A stretch of 64,000 bases of DNA from Penelope pileata (GCA_013396635.1 WBMW01000226.1:272075-336074), one strand, 5' to 3'; numbered from the stretch's first letter, positions 9,787 to 22,828 are shown. A program made the numbers and translations. Notes: generated from the sequence alone by a model not told the origin.

Positions 9787-12700
9787 GTTTTTGGGATTTT
9801 TTTTTTACTTCTCTTTGGAATTTTTACTGTTTCATTAAACAAATAACGTCCATTTCCCACCTCTAAATATGGTTATCATTACAATAGTAGAAAAATATAC
9901 ATTTCTTCTTTATGGAAATGTTCTACTACAATTTGTCAAATAATGCCAAATAATAACTACTTGTACTGCCTTACATAAACAATCAAGTAACAGAGAGAAG
10001 AGTTCCCTAAATTACTCTGAAAAATACACATGATAAATCTATTACATGATGCAAGTTTATCCCAGATGCTGTATTTTTGTCTTATTCTATCATCAGGTTT
10101 CAGGAGATATTTTTCCTTCCTCATATAACTTAAGGGTTGAATTTATAATAAAATTATCTTAGTTTTTTCTAGTTACACGTTTTTCTAGTTAAATGGCTTT
10201 CTGTTAAACATCTGATCCAGAATTATATATATAATTAACAGATCAACTGCTCTGAGAAATAAAAACTTTTCTTGGAAACATAAATTTTTATTTTCAAGCA
10301 TAATGTTCTCAGCAGGGATTTTGTGTGATTTACTTTATTTTTATTTTTTGGTTACCATCTGCAGAATAAATTTCAATATTAGATCTGTAAAATATGAAAT
10401 ATCTTTTGTTTTGCTTCCTGTGAAGAGGTCAAATGTTAATTTAGGCCTCATCTTTGAAAAAAATAAAGATACTGATGTGTCATACAGTTTCAGAATTCAG
10501 ATAGCAGAAGTACAGATTCCCAGCAAGCTGTACAGGCAGATCTATACCTGGATCTTCTGAGATTTATTTGGGTCTCTTGTGTATGCTGTTCTTGGGTTTA
10601 TAAAAGAAGTTTCGAAAGGTTTGCTGAGAACGTTACAGTATTGCTATCAAGTGTTTCTAATGGAGGATTTTCAATAATTTTGGAATGTACGATCTCTAGC
10701 ATAGTGCAGAGGCACCAGGAAGGCCATTTGGAATTCAAGATGCTTCACAAGCAGCTACATTTATAAACTGTGATCTGCATCCTGTAATATTCTCCACAAA
10801 TGAACTTGTTTAGTACTCTTACCATCACAGATTTAAAGTCACCTTCTCGCCTCTGAGAATATAGATGAGGTATAGCTTATTCGAAATTCAGAAATATTAT
10901 GGATGAATTACACACTCCCATAAATGTATTAACTGCAGCTACATATATTGGCAATATATCATATACTGAATTAAATAAATGAAGAATTTACTGCAGCTTA
11001 CGCAGAAATAAAAGCAGTCTATTGAATCAGCTTTATTCTGAATCAGGTACATAACCTATCTAATCAGATATTTAATATATTGAATCAAAATCACTGTACC
11101 TGCTGCATCAAAGACATCACACATTGAATGAAATACACCATCCAAAAAGCGTATCGATATTAAACTAAATCATGTTGAACGGCTATATAATTTACTAAAT
11201 TAAATAAATAGAGTCAATGCAATAGTCACTGAACCTAGCATATCAGATCATAAACAAACACAAAGCTTAGATGGTTTGAAAGAACTTGTCAAGCATTATG
11301 AGTTATGTCTTGTTAAAGTATTACCTTTAAATGGACAAAGTTTTCCAGAGTTTTGGGAAATTAATTTTTAAAGAGTCATTGAATAAATGTCATACTAATG
11401 TATCACACTCAAACAAGAACTGCTATCATTCCTAGACATTCAATATCTCAAAAGTTATCAAACTAATGGTAAATCAGAGATTCATGAAATTCATATTAAA
11501 AAATATTCCCTGAGAAACTCTATAGCAAGCACATCTTGGCTGTTTTTTTCTCCATGCTTGTTCTTAGAACACAATCATAACAAAAAGAAGCAAAGACCTA
11601 AATTCAAGATGAGAAAAATCTTATTTTAAAGGCATTTTTAAGAAATAGTGTCATACTTCATCCAGATCACAGGTTAAATGTTATACAGACCTATCTTTCC
11701 TAATCTAACTTTTCAAAGACGAACACTGGTTATTCAAAAATATTGATCTAAGCCTATATATTCTGGAATTAGTATGGAATCAAACCTTCTCTCACTACAT
11801 CTGATCAGAATTCTGCCATTTTCTCTGGTTTCTGTGCATTAAGTTCATAATCTTTTATTGTTGTTATTAAGAGATATTTTATAATAATCGTTGAAGACAA
11901 ATCTAATTGAAGTATTTTACAATGCATTCAATTTTCTTCAGTTATAGAATTTTGTTTTGGATTGATTTCACTTTTAAGATTCACTAATTCCTGAAGTAAA
12001 CATTATGCTCATGCCCTATTTCATACCGAAACTCCTGTTCTGTATGAGTACACTTGAAACTGAGAGAATGAGAGACTCATCTCTACAGTGTTAGTAATTC
12101 AGTAATGAAGACATTTAGCTGAGAGTTGTAGAGACCAATTTCCTTTGAGCAGCAAAGCAAAAAAAATATTCTTTTTATCACACAATAAATACTTAATTTT
12201 TCTTTTAAGTGGAATTGTTTCAGAAAACATACAGATAAGAAGATTAGAACTTTAATCTTTTTTTCTAGTTTTCCCCACCAGTGCCTCTAAACGTTAGTTT
12301 TTGTTGGGAAAAAAAAAATCAAATCCTGTCCAAGTTCTTTCAGTCCATAGATAGTGCCTCTGAGCGGGAAATGGCACCGTTGCTCATTAAACACTACAGA
12401 CACTTACCCAAAAAATAAGTTGGTTTTCTTCGAAAGCATTCACAAATCCTGGGCTGTCAATGTATGGATAGATACTAATTTTGCAGAAGCCTTTTATTCT
12501 TAATTTCCTTAGCCTGAGGAACAAGAGATCAGTTGGAGTCTTTTACTCAGCAGAACATAATTTATAGCACAAACCAGCAATCAATATCAAAAGCAGATGT
12601 TTTTTGAAAACTTCTTTTGCTTTCTCTGTTTAACCCCTTTAACCCATGTTGAGAAGTTAAAGAAAGAGAAACACTATTGATGTAGAGGGCGCAGCTAAGG

Positions 12701-14892
12701 ATGAAAAATCTGTGTCAGAATCAGAAAAGGTAAACTACTTTTTACAGAGGAACTTATATCAAGTTTCTCTATTCAGTAGCTTGAACTTAACAGTCTTGTA
12801 ATTCTCTAAATTAGACTGCTTTCATGCAAGGTTCAGAGTATCTGTGATTTGAAGAAAATACATTTGCACTGTCAGAGGGAGTCTATATGACTTTAGAAAG
12901 TCATCTAATAAAAGGTCAACTGTGAGAACACTGGCATGCCCATAACCTTTCACTTCTAATGAAATGCTTTGCAAAATCCTGAAGGAGAAACAGCCTGTAT
13001 AGTTCCAAAAACATTTATTTTGCAATCTATTCCTACATAATACATTTAAGGAATCTTTTTGAGTCTATTGCCTCCACTCTGTCCTATTGGTTTCAGGAAA
13101 ATTGGCAACATTGTCTATCATCTTGCCTCTGCCTTAATAGTCAAGGAAGGATATGTTTAAATTTCCAGTACAAGTCCTGATCTTCAAAATCATATTTCTA
13201 AGCAATTAGTTTTCTGTAAGTTGCGTGTTTCAGGGTATAAAAACTTTGCTGTGTTCTTATTTTTCCTAGAAATATAGTTGGCATTTTTACATATAGCAGG
13301 AAAAAAACCAAGCCTGATATCAAAATGTGACACACAAAGCAGAACTTCGCATGTGACCCTGCTGATTTTATTGGTGTTCTTTGTAGCTCAGGGGCTCCTT
13401 TCATGTGCATCTCACAGAAGGCATAGAACCATCATTAATTGCAGCTGAAATTGGGTGAAGCATTTAATAGCTTTGCTTTATTAGTAGATTGGATTAAAAG
13501 GAGTTGTATCGTTTACTTTTTTTCAAATTCATTAGACAAAAGCTAGCAACCTGGAGCAAGGCAAATATTTAGATACTGACTAGGGGCAGGATGCTAGAAT
13601 TAAAGTTGAATCATACTTAGTAAGTGAAATTGCGGAGGGAGCAAAGAGACAAAAAGGACAAAAGTCAAGTTCTTGATAGTTCACAGCATGTTAAATGTTT
13701 AAGAGCTTAATTTATCAGAGGAGCTGGTCTGATAAATCTGTTCTCTCTTTATGTCAGATTACCCAGATAAGGATCAAAACAATACATTAAAAGAGGGTGA
13801 ATAACAAGATACACTTGATAAAGGGTCTCTAACTTTGGTCTATGCTTATGTATCATGAAAATAGGGTATGCATCACAACCGTAATGGAAAGTTCATGCTC
13901 AGATTACAAGGAAGTATACAGAATAAAACTTAGATTTTTTTAGACAGGTTGTAAGCATTAATCAAATATACCACATCATAAATTGAATGCATGAATATCC
14001 TTGGTTTATAGATGAAGCATGCCAACCACGTCAAAAACAAGCGGGAACTTTATAGCATGTATCCGTAATATTATGTCATTGTCAGTAAAATGTATGAACA
14101 AAAACTTTGAGATCCAATGATGGCTATAAAAGGAAAAATTCTCAGTATTATCTGTCCTTATAATACTTTAAATATATGCATGGATAGTTTATTTTAAGCT
14201 GATCTTAAACATATTCAAATATATATATATATACATTCCTTTGGGAACCATTAAAACTGTAACTTTATATAATTCCAATCATATCTTCAGCTCACTCATG
14301 CTGATATACTTAGGTATATATAGATGTACATATATTCCTGAGTAAGACTCAGGAAGGCCAAATTCTTTGCGTTGCCATGCACGGAGCAAAAGTAGAATTT
14401 GTATCAAGAAACAGTACATGGCCTTTAATTTTCACAAAAACATTACTCACATCAGATTCTTTCACATTTCACTGCGATGAGATATTGTTCTTGTAACACG
14501 TGTACTTTGGTTGTTTGCAATGGGTGTCTCCCACTCCTGGAAACAGTGGAGTGCTGATCTTTGGTCCCAGGCAGTTTCTGTAGAGGCAAGAGGTATTTTG
14601 CATAAGTCATAAACTTTCCCATCACCTAGCCTGTACCTTCTCCTACATTATTACAGTCCTCTAGTTAAAATTTTTCTGCCTGAATATTACAGGTGGGAGA
14701 AGAAGATGCTAGTAGAGAAAGCAATATTGAGAGCTAAAAAAAGAAGCATGACATTGGTGTGCTGCACAGCTTTGGTTCTTGAAAGACTTAAAGGATAATC
14801 AGTCTCTCATAAAATAAACAAATAGTACAAGACATAGATTTGTTTATAATCTGTTTATGATTACTTAATATCTTTAAGAATAACTTTGATAA
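9787..14892. other. AT-rich non-coding stretch
   Basis: I see no gene or recognisable repeat. Small frames (10,303-10,560 +, 12,822-13,025 -, 13,198-13,410 -) lack domain features. An AT dinucleotide tract lies at 14,218-14,234. Confidence 0.5.
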
Positions 14893-15365
14893 ATGATAAC
14901 TTGTAGAGATTTACTTTATTGCAACCTCTTGAGCAGCCTCAAGGAAAGACAGCAAGGAAAGACAGGCCTCATCACGATGGCCTCTTCAACTTACCATAGG
15001 AAATGCAACTCTGCCAGGTTGAAGATGCAATCAGCATTAAACGAGAAGAAGCTGAGAACAGAAAGTCCATACATTGTACTCTGCCAGCAAAAAGCGATCC
15101 CCACCTTGGCTGTTCACGCCAGGACATGGCCTTCAAACTCACAGAATTTCACACAACCAGTGAGGGATGCACGATGTCCTCTGATATCAAGCACTGCTGT
15201 CTTTTCAGAGCCACCCTTTTTAGCCTTATTTTGACAGATTGCAGGTCTCGTGCACGGCTGTTCTTAAGCATTCGAAAGGGTGTAATTTCAAACTGTCAGG
15301 AAGCAACTGTTGAACACAAGGAACTGCTTTCCCAATCACAAATTATGAAATACTTTGTCATTTGA
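14893..15365 (+). other. Unassigned block with two overlapping open frames
   Basis: Two plus-strand frames overlap here: 14,893-15,234 (113 codons) and 15,003-15,365 (120 codons). I recognise neither product, and there is no signal peptide, membrane segment or known motif. The stretch 14,970-15,280 has several CpG dinucleotides, more than most of the AT-rich surroundings. That might mean a younger insertion, an exon or an unrecognised repeat. Overlap of two long frames argues against both being real. I do not call a gene. Confidence 0.25.
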
Positions 15366-17457
15366 TTTTCTTATACATGCAAGCTTTATTAGACGCAGTC
15401 TATCTTCTGAGCTTACAAAAATATGACTACAGAATACAGTGAAGAAAACTTGAAAAATAACTTGACCTCTTGACTGTCCCTGTAGGAATAATATGTGTCA
15501 TTTTTTATTTCATCTAGGCTGAACAGATAACACACTAAATAGTCAAGTGCTCTATTACAACAGTTTAGGAAAAAATGCAGACCTCCACTTTTTTAGGCTA
15601 CATGTTCAAGATACTTAAGATTGTCCATTAGGTCTTCAATACCTTTTACTGGAATGATATTTAATGGCCGAATTTTGTACTTTTACGTTGGTGAGAGGAG
15701 TCACAGAAAATAATCATATATAAATAAAATATTATATTATTCAACAAATATACATACATTTTAATAAAAAAACTAATCAAAATTAATTGTAAGGCATTTT
15801 GCAGATCCTTTGGGAAAGATGAAGCATGGTTCATTAAAAGGACAGGGAAAAAATCTGTATTTAAATCTGTTTGAAGCCAGGGGTTTAATGACAGGGAAGA
15901 GTCCTTTCTTACTTTGTGAAAATGTTACAAAAAATAAATGAATATAAAACCAAAAATTTGGTCTCCAGATACACATTTATCTATTAAAATATGCATGAAT
16001 ATATCTTTCTATGTTTAACCAACCCATGATCTCCATTTATTGTTTGAAACAGCTGTATCATCTACTTTATAGAATTAATAAAAGGAGGAAAACAAAAGAA
16101 AACAATAATTATAAGCTAAATATTCAGTTTTTTGGAATAAGGACTTCTGTGTACTCAACTAATACGCAGGCATACAGAAATATTTTTATTAAATTAAGAT
16201 GAATTTTTCACATTTTACTCCTGAATTCCTGGAAGGGCAGAGAAAGGCCGTATTTCAGGTTCAATTAGGTATCTGTGGAAAAAATTGAGGTAAGATAGAT
16301 TCTTATCACAAAAGGGAAACAAGGCATGATAGAAATGTATTTTATGTAGAATATTAGGTCCCTCTTCATGGAGATGGTTTGAAGCAATTAGGGTCAAGCT
16401 CTGAAATGAAATTTGAATTTTCTTAATAACTCGACACTTTGACTTTGCCTCTTTCTCCTTCTTTCTCTGCTATAGACAGTTGATGAGTCTTATCAACAGT
16501 CTTTGAAAATGGAAGACAAAAAATCTCTAAAATTTATGCAAAGTGGTTTATATAAATTGAAGGCTTCATACAAAGTCTTAGAAAAGTTATGCAAGCTGCA
16601 AGGGGAACCATAACCTTGAGGCTGAGTAATGTATTTGTAAGCAGGTAAGTCATTACCTGTGAGAAATAAAATGGCAGCAGCTGCTGGAGGAACTTTCACA
16701 TGAAAAAACCACTTTACCTGGATCTCTTCCAGGTCAGGATGCAGAACCTGGTTGCTTTTCTGTTTACTTCCCACAGAATGCTGAGATTAAGGCTCATTCC
16801 TTAGAGATTTAGTATAAATGTTTATCAGCATTCTTTGTTAGAATTCCCCAGGGTTTTTGTGGGATTTGCTCATTCAGAAATCCAGAGTACAACATGTGAA
16901 TTCATTCTTTCCTCAAACATCCTGTTTATATTGATAGTGCTAAACAAAGTTTTATACATCTTTCTCAGTTCCTGACAAATTACATTTCACTGTGATAAGC
17001 CAGAAACTACTAAGCCTTCTTAGTACTACTGCTTTTTTTTTCCCCCACTCTCATGAATTACATTAAAACGCTGAGTGAAAAACCTTGCTCAACATTAACA
17101 ACTGTAAAAGCACAAGAAGTGCTGTTTGAAAATGGAAGCTCTGTTAAACAAGCAACTAGTCAAAGGAGCTTGGTAAAGAACATAAGAAATCTGCTGTAGG
17201 AATTGTGGGAAACGAAAGACAGCTGAAACCAATGAATGAGTCAAATTCCTCTCTCCCTCAACCTGCCATCATGTAGGCTCCAATGCAAAGCATCCAACAG
17301 GTTCAAGAGGGCCTGTACTGTAACTCTTGCTTCATCATTGGCTTGCTATGTGATGCTGGGTAACATCATACCTTAGCTACAAATGAGACCTGTGTATCTT
17401 TATGTTGTAAAACATTCTGCAAACTGTAATGAACAATTAAATATTATTATTGCATGG
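15366..17457. other. AT-rich non-coding stretch
   Basis: No supported feature. The minus-strand 93-codon frame at 16,493-16,774 has no recognisable motif. Confidence 0.5.
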
Positions 17458-17765
17458 ACGAGCAAGGAGCACATGGATAAGCTGAAAGGGAAGAAGAAGG
17501 TCCATGAAATGTGGAAAAAGGGCCTGTCCACTTGGGAGGAGTATAGGAATGTTGTCAGGGCCTGCAGAGATGCGGCAAGGAAGGCTAAAGCCCACCTGGA
17601 ATTGAAGCTGGCAAAGGAAGTAAGGGATAATAAGAAGGTTTTTTTAAAGTATGTAAACAGCAAAAGGAAGAGTAGGGAAAATGTGGGTCCCCTACTAAAT
17701 GCGGGGGATGTCCTGGTAATGGGGGATGCTGAGAAGGCATATTTTGCTTCTGTCTCAAAGATGAG
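17458..17765 (+). pseudogene. Internal CR1 ORF2 fragment, both ends missing
   Basis: Inside the open frame 17,383-17,787, residues from about 26 onward match the CR1 ORF2 region between endonuclease and reverse transcriptase: MWKKGLSTWEEYRNVVRACR, RKAKAHLELKLAKEVRDNKK, SKRKSRENVGPLL and DAEKAYFASV. The segment before FASV looks shortened relative to the usual CR1 spacing, in frame. No stop interrupts roughly 100 codons. Neither the CR1 5' part nor the reverse transcriptase and 3' tail is present nearby, which is unusual for an element that normally keeps its 3' end. It cannot encode a working enzyme. Confidence 0.85.
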
Positions 17766-19738
17766 TAGATTGTGTGCATTTCACTAGGAATGTTAAAGTC
17801 CTTCTCTTTGTATTTCCAGACACCGGAAAAAATAACTACGGATAATGAGAATTACCCTTCTTGCAGTGCCTACAGACTTCTGTCAGTTTGATAGAAGTTG
17901 TTCTTCTGGTTCACTCTACTAGTTTCTCTGTACTGAAAGGGATCCAGAGGAATGGGTAGAACTGCTCTCTATAAAAACCTGCTCATTCCAGGGACTACTT
18001 GATTGACCTGAAGTTGAAATCCAAATTGCTCAGCGTGCAAGACATAAAATAAATATATTTTTGAATATATGGAAATGAAATGATCAAACAAATAAATACA
18101 CAATGCTGAAAACTAAGTTTGTGTTAAATAAATGGACTACCTGAATAGAAATAGGAGTCAATTCAAATGAGGAATAGAGCGTGTGCTACGTTGTATATGT
18201 TGTTAAAAAGAGAAAAACTCCTAAGCTATATTAGGATTGTTAAAACTGCTTTTGAAATTACCATCTCATTTCATCAGGCACCATAAGCAAAATAAAATTA
18301 GACAGTCTTTAAACACGTGGGTTTAACTTTCTAAAGTGCTCATATTAGAAATTCTACGATTGTTATGTCAATCCTATGTCATGACCAGCTGAGTAGATGA
18401 GGGGAGAGCAGTGGATGTTGCACAATGTAACATTGCACATAGCAATGTAACCCCCTGCAAACTATGACACATGCACAATTATTTACATTTACCACCAATA
18501 AGACTGAAGATGGCTGAAGCATATCAGATGTCTCTATCTTTAGTCAGAATTCAGCAAGAAATTTGGGCTTTTGTGTATCAAATTCACTTTAGAAGAATGG
18601 AGCTGAACAAACCAAATGTTTGCAAGTTAGCACAATACATCAATACTTTATTTTTGGTAAGATAACACTACAATAGAATATCTTTTTCTTTCAATAGAGG
18701 AATTTATAAAAACATTTGATCCCTAGACAATACAATTCCCTATGCACTGAGCCTTTGGGGACATTCTGAAAATATTACTGTTCAGAAAGTGGAAACTATA
18801 CTGCATCCTGGCTTCAGATGCAGGCACTAGCAACATTTCAGCTTCTTACACAGGCAAAACCCAGATGTATTTTTTTTTTTTATGACCTTGCTTCCCTGAG
18901 AAAAAAAATCAAGCACAGAATGGGAATTTATGTAAAAATACTAATTAATTAGACAAAAATTCTAAGTTCATAGTGGAACTGAGAAAAAAAATTACCAAAT
19001 CTTTTCCTTTGTTAAAAAACACACTTTTCAATGGTGAAAATTATATGTTAAATAAAATTAAGACAAGAATACTTAAGGTTTTAATTATTCTAAAATGTTT
19101 TAAAAATGAAATCTAGTTTTATATAAATATTTTTCAAATAGTCGTTTACATACATTGGTGTTTGTTCCAAGAGAAGTAAAGCAAGATTGTGTCTCTTTTT
19201 CCAATTTCAGGATGGTTTTTTTTGTTAATTTTCCATAAGTTGTATATAAATGGCTATCAAGGAAGGGAACGGTGAGCTCTGAAAAGAAGCTACCAACTGA
19301 ACATGAGGTGACTACTTCTGGTAGCACATACAGGACACCAAAGAAGGTAGAATTTCTTTAGCTGATAAGAAAGTAAGCTGCCGAAAAGCCACATAAGGGC
19401 AATATTAACAATATTCTAGATAAATGTCTCTACAAAAAGTAAAGAAAAATAAAGATGAGTCAAGAAAAAACTGCACTAAATTCCAGAAGAGGTAGAATTT
19501 GGACAGGAACAGTGAAATGAATCCTTTGAAAATGTTTAAGCTGATCTACGTTTTGTGTGTTCTTGCATGCAAACAACACCAAACATTTTTACGTTCCCAA
19601 TGTCCTCTATAAAGCTGATGAACAGCAGATTTTTTTTTATGTCCTCTAGAAAGATGTGATTAAAATTAATATTAGGTAAGGGACTTAAATCTGTCAGGAA
19701 CTCAGGAGGGACTAGAAGAAATTCCTCTTAGAAGAAAA
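17766..19738. other. AT-rich non-coding stretch
   Basis: No supported gene. A short repeat of caatgtaac occurs twice near 18,424-18,452. The 64-codon frame at 18,471-18,665 ends beside a GTAAG donor-like sequence but has no recognisable product. Confidence 0.5.
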
Positions 19739-20192
19739 TCACAGAATCACAGAATTGCAGGGGTTGGAAGGGACCTCTAGAGATCATCACGTCTAAAGGA
19801 GGTTCCCTGGAGTAGGTCACACAGGTAGGCATCCATATGGGTCTTGAATATCTCTGGAGAAGGAGACTCCACAACCTCTCTGGGAAGCCTGTTCGAGTGC
19901 TTTGTCACCCTTACTGTAAAGAAGTTCTTACGCATGCTTTCGTGGAAATTCCTGTGTTCCAGTTTGAGCCCACTGCCCCTTCTTCTGTCACCACACACCA
20001 CTAAAAAAAGCCTGGCCCAGCTCACTTGACTGCTGCCCTTTAGACAGTTGTAAGCACTCATAAAATCCCCTCTCACTCTTCTCTTGTCTACAGTCTTTCC
20101 TCGAATGAGAGACACTTCAGGCCCTCTATCATCTTTAGGGCACTCTGCTGGCCTCTTTCTAGGAGATCCCTATCTTTTATGAATTGGAGGGC
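19739..20192 (-). mobile_element. CR1 LINE 3' part, split by an LTR
   Basis: The plus strand reads the reverse complement of CR1 continuously from cacagaattgcaggggttgg through gtaggcatccatatgg, gagactccacaacctctctg, tgtcacccttactgtaaaga and gcactctgctggcctcttt. The minus-strand frame 20,115-19,777 holds the ORF2 terminus (HRNFHESMRKNFFTVRVTKH, NRLPREVVESPS). An LTR interrupts the element at 20,193, and CR1 resumes at 20,754 in the same orientation with no loss. Confidence 0.92.
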
Positions 20193-20753
20193 TGTCTTAG
20201 TATCCAGCCTGGTATGAGGCTATGTTTTGGTTCTAGAAGGAAAACAAAACCGGTGTTTTCACTTGCTGTACACTTGGCGCTACAGAGCCAAGGACATTTC
20301 AGTTTTCTCAGCTTCTCATACTGCCCTGCCAGCAAGGGGGCTGGAAGAACACAAGGAGNGGACATTTCAGCTTTCTCAGCTTCTCATACTGCCCTGCCAG
20401 CAAGGGGGCTGGAAGAACACAAGGAGCTGGGAGGGGCAGTTGGACTAGGGGCAGCTGGACCAGGGCAACTGACCTAAACTGGTCAAAGGAATATTCTATA
20501 CCATATGACATTGTGTGAACTATAAGACCGAGGGGAGTTAGCTGGGGAGGGGCTGCTGCTCAGGGACTGGCTGGGCATCAGTCAGTGGGTGGTGAGCAAT
20601 TGCTTTGTGCATATCTTGTTTTGTATATAATTATCATTACTGTTATTTTTATTCTATTTTCCTTTTCTGTCTTAGTAAATAGCTTTTATCTAAACCCATG
20701 AGTGGTTTTTTTTTTTTTTTTTCTTCCAGCCACTGCCAGCTCAAACCACAACA
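20193..20753 (+). mobile_element. Solo LTR of an avian endogenous retrovirus, nested in CR1
   Basis: The insert starts TG (tgtcttag) and ends CA (cacaaca) and cleanly interrupts CR1. The flanks are gagggc on the left and gagccc on the right (within ggagccc), consistent with a decayed 6-bp target-site duplication. Inside are sequences common in avian LTRs: the block around ctaaactggtcaaaggaata, a TATA-like ctataag near 20,519, and a T-rich region before the 3' end. No retroviral gene is present, so this is a solo LTR left by recombination. The stated length includes a 67-bp artefactual-looking duplication around the N at 20,359. Confidence 0.8.
20292..20426. repeat. 67-bp direct duplication around a single N
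   Basis: Positions 20,292-20,358 and 20,360-20,426 are the same 67 bases with one difference (agttttctca versus agctttctca), separated only by the N at 20,359. This is the pattern of two contig ends that overlap but were joined with a placeholder base. Confidence 0.9.
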
Positions 20754-20898
20754 GGAGCCCAGAACTGGACAGGGTAGAGTAGAAGGGGAAGATCACCTCC
20801 CTTGACCTCCTGGCCACACTGTTTTTAATGTACTCAGGATACCATTGGCTGTCTTGGCCACAAGTTTACAATGCCAGCTCGTGGCCAACATGTTGTTC
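20754..20898 (-). mobile_element. CR1 LINE, continuation beyond the nested LTR
   Basis: CR1 resumes with ggagcccagaactggacagg and continues through gatcacctcccttgacctcc and ctcgtggccaacatgttgtt. It corresponds to 1,765-1,930 of the first CR1 copy and ends near 20,898 at the likely 5' truncation. Confidence 0.88.
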
Positions 20899-22770
20899 AA
20901 AAAGCTGAAGATTTTTATTTTAGTGTGTTCTATCTTAGCTGATCTGCTTTCTCTGTTGTTTGGCTCTACTGCTGTCAGAGATACAGTGAGCTGCTGCTAC
21001 TACATGTTGAAGAAACTTTCAGTATGTTGTGAAGACTTCCTACAGAGAAATTTTCCAGTCAATCCAAAGGATTTGTAAGGAATTAAATTTTAAGAAGTCA
21101 CAGTTTTCTGTGTATTGCACATTTTAACTGGATGACAGTTTCTATCCCAAATATTTACTCACGTAATAGCCTGCTTGGTACACTCTCTTTTATATATATT
21201 GTAATTCTTTTTATATATAACAATGTCTAAAATTTCAGAAGAAGAGTATTTGCCAAACTGTTTAAAAGAAACTCAATACTATTCTGTATAAATGTGCTTG
21301 CAGGTTTATGCATACACTGCCCCACTGTTACTGTTTCTTTTTGCTACTGAGTGTCCTGGTTTTTTGTTTGTTTGTTTGGTTGGTTTTTAAGTGATGAGCT
21401 TATTTACACTTAAGGGATGTTTAGCACACAGTAAGTCACATTTGCAGCTATCATTATAAAAAATATAGACTATTCAGGTGACAGGCAAGATTCGCTTTTT
21501 AGGTGGTTCTGCTCCTACCACAGCTTTTGTTAACATGATTAGTTAAGAGCCCAGAAAAATGCTAGTTGCCTTAGAGAGTGTTCTTTGAGTAAACAGTTGA
21601 CAAGAATAAAGCTTTGCATCCTCAAGTACTCTCATTCCCAAGAGGACTATTAACACACAAGTCCATTCACACAGGAGGTTTCTGCACTGGTTTGTGTCCT
21701 TTGACTCCCCTCCAGTATAAATCCAGTCCCACTGAAAGGAGTTTAATCTGGTCCAGGCCCAACTAATTTCCATTTCCATTCAGCTCATTCATTTCATGGC
21801 CAAGCCTCACATCTATGCTTTGTCTCTGCCCCAACTATGAGGACTCAGCAGTTAGTAAGGACCTATTTTAATTTTAAAAGTGGGAAGCAGAAGCCAGAGA
21901 GGAAACTGTGGAGATCTCCAAGCCCAGCAATCACCCCTGCAAACAATTAATTTTGTAAGCATGAAGAATGGCAATGGCTGTGATGAAATGCATTACTTGT
22001 CCTCATTCATAAATACTGCATATTTGAGTGTGCACACACTCAGATTGTTTCACTTATAATTAGTTCTTTCTGTGGTAAACTGTTTCAGAATTAGTATCTT
22101 CTTGAACATAATATAGGAGGAACATACATAAATTATTCTTATAGGAAATGAGGAAACTTAACATTTACATGGCACAAGATTGCTAAATTTTGTCTTCTTT
22201 ATTACTTATTTTCTCTGTAGCCCAGAACAGCATGTAGTATTCGTGGATAAACATGATCAAAAGTGAATAATTTCTACAAGGAATAACTTTCACTGGTCAC
22301 AAAAAGAAGCTTCTATTTCTTTTATAAAATAAGTATTGTTCAAACCCTCCTAAAATAAACAAACAAAACTAATATAACGGATTAAGACAAAACTAGTCAA
22401 AACAAGGTGACATTTAACTTTTGTTATGCTGGTGTGTAGAAGTTAAAACAGGATCATTACCTCCAGATATAAAGAAAAAGCCTCACTTGCAGAAGATGGT
22501 CCTGAATGGAAACAGTTTAATTCGAGGGATGCAGCACAGTATTCAGTATTTAGGTCTGATTGTCCCTGCAAATATCAATAATTTTGATTGAAGAAATGTG
22601 CTGAACTATGATGCAATCTAGAATGCAAATAGACAATCAATACGAAAAGGAGAAAACCAACCAACCAACCAGCCAAATGAAGAAAGCAGTACAGGCAGCT
22701 GTATGCTTTAAATGAATTTTATGCAGCATTGTTAAATGTTTTGATTACACTTTCCTGTAAACAATTGTGT

Positions 22771-22774
<4 letters not shown>

Positions 22775-22803
<29 letters not shown>

Positions 22804-22828
22804 GTTGGGTGTTTTTTTTTTTTTTTTT
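22775..22828. repeat. Double poly-T tract (T29 and T17)
   Basis: A run of 29 T (22,775-22,803), then gttgggtg, then 17 T (22,812-22,828). No adjacent retroposon body is recognisable on the minus strand, so I do not call this a poly-A tail. Confidence 0.9.

Noticed and set aside
18471..18670. 64-codon frame ending at a GTAAG donor-like site, considered as an exon
   Set aside because: There is no convincing acceptor, no recognisable product and no partner exon; a GTAAG is frequent by chance.
20184..20511. Several frames of 61-97 codons repeating the same peptide around the N
   Set aside because: They arise from the 67-bp duplicated segment of a solo LTR and its seam; the repeated peptide is an assembly effect.
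21352..21392. tgtcctggttt followed by TTTG repeats, resembling another avian LTR start
   Set aside because: The sequence turns into a microsatellite at once; no LTR body is visible.
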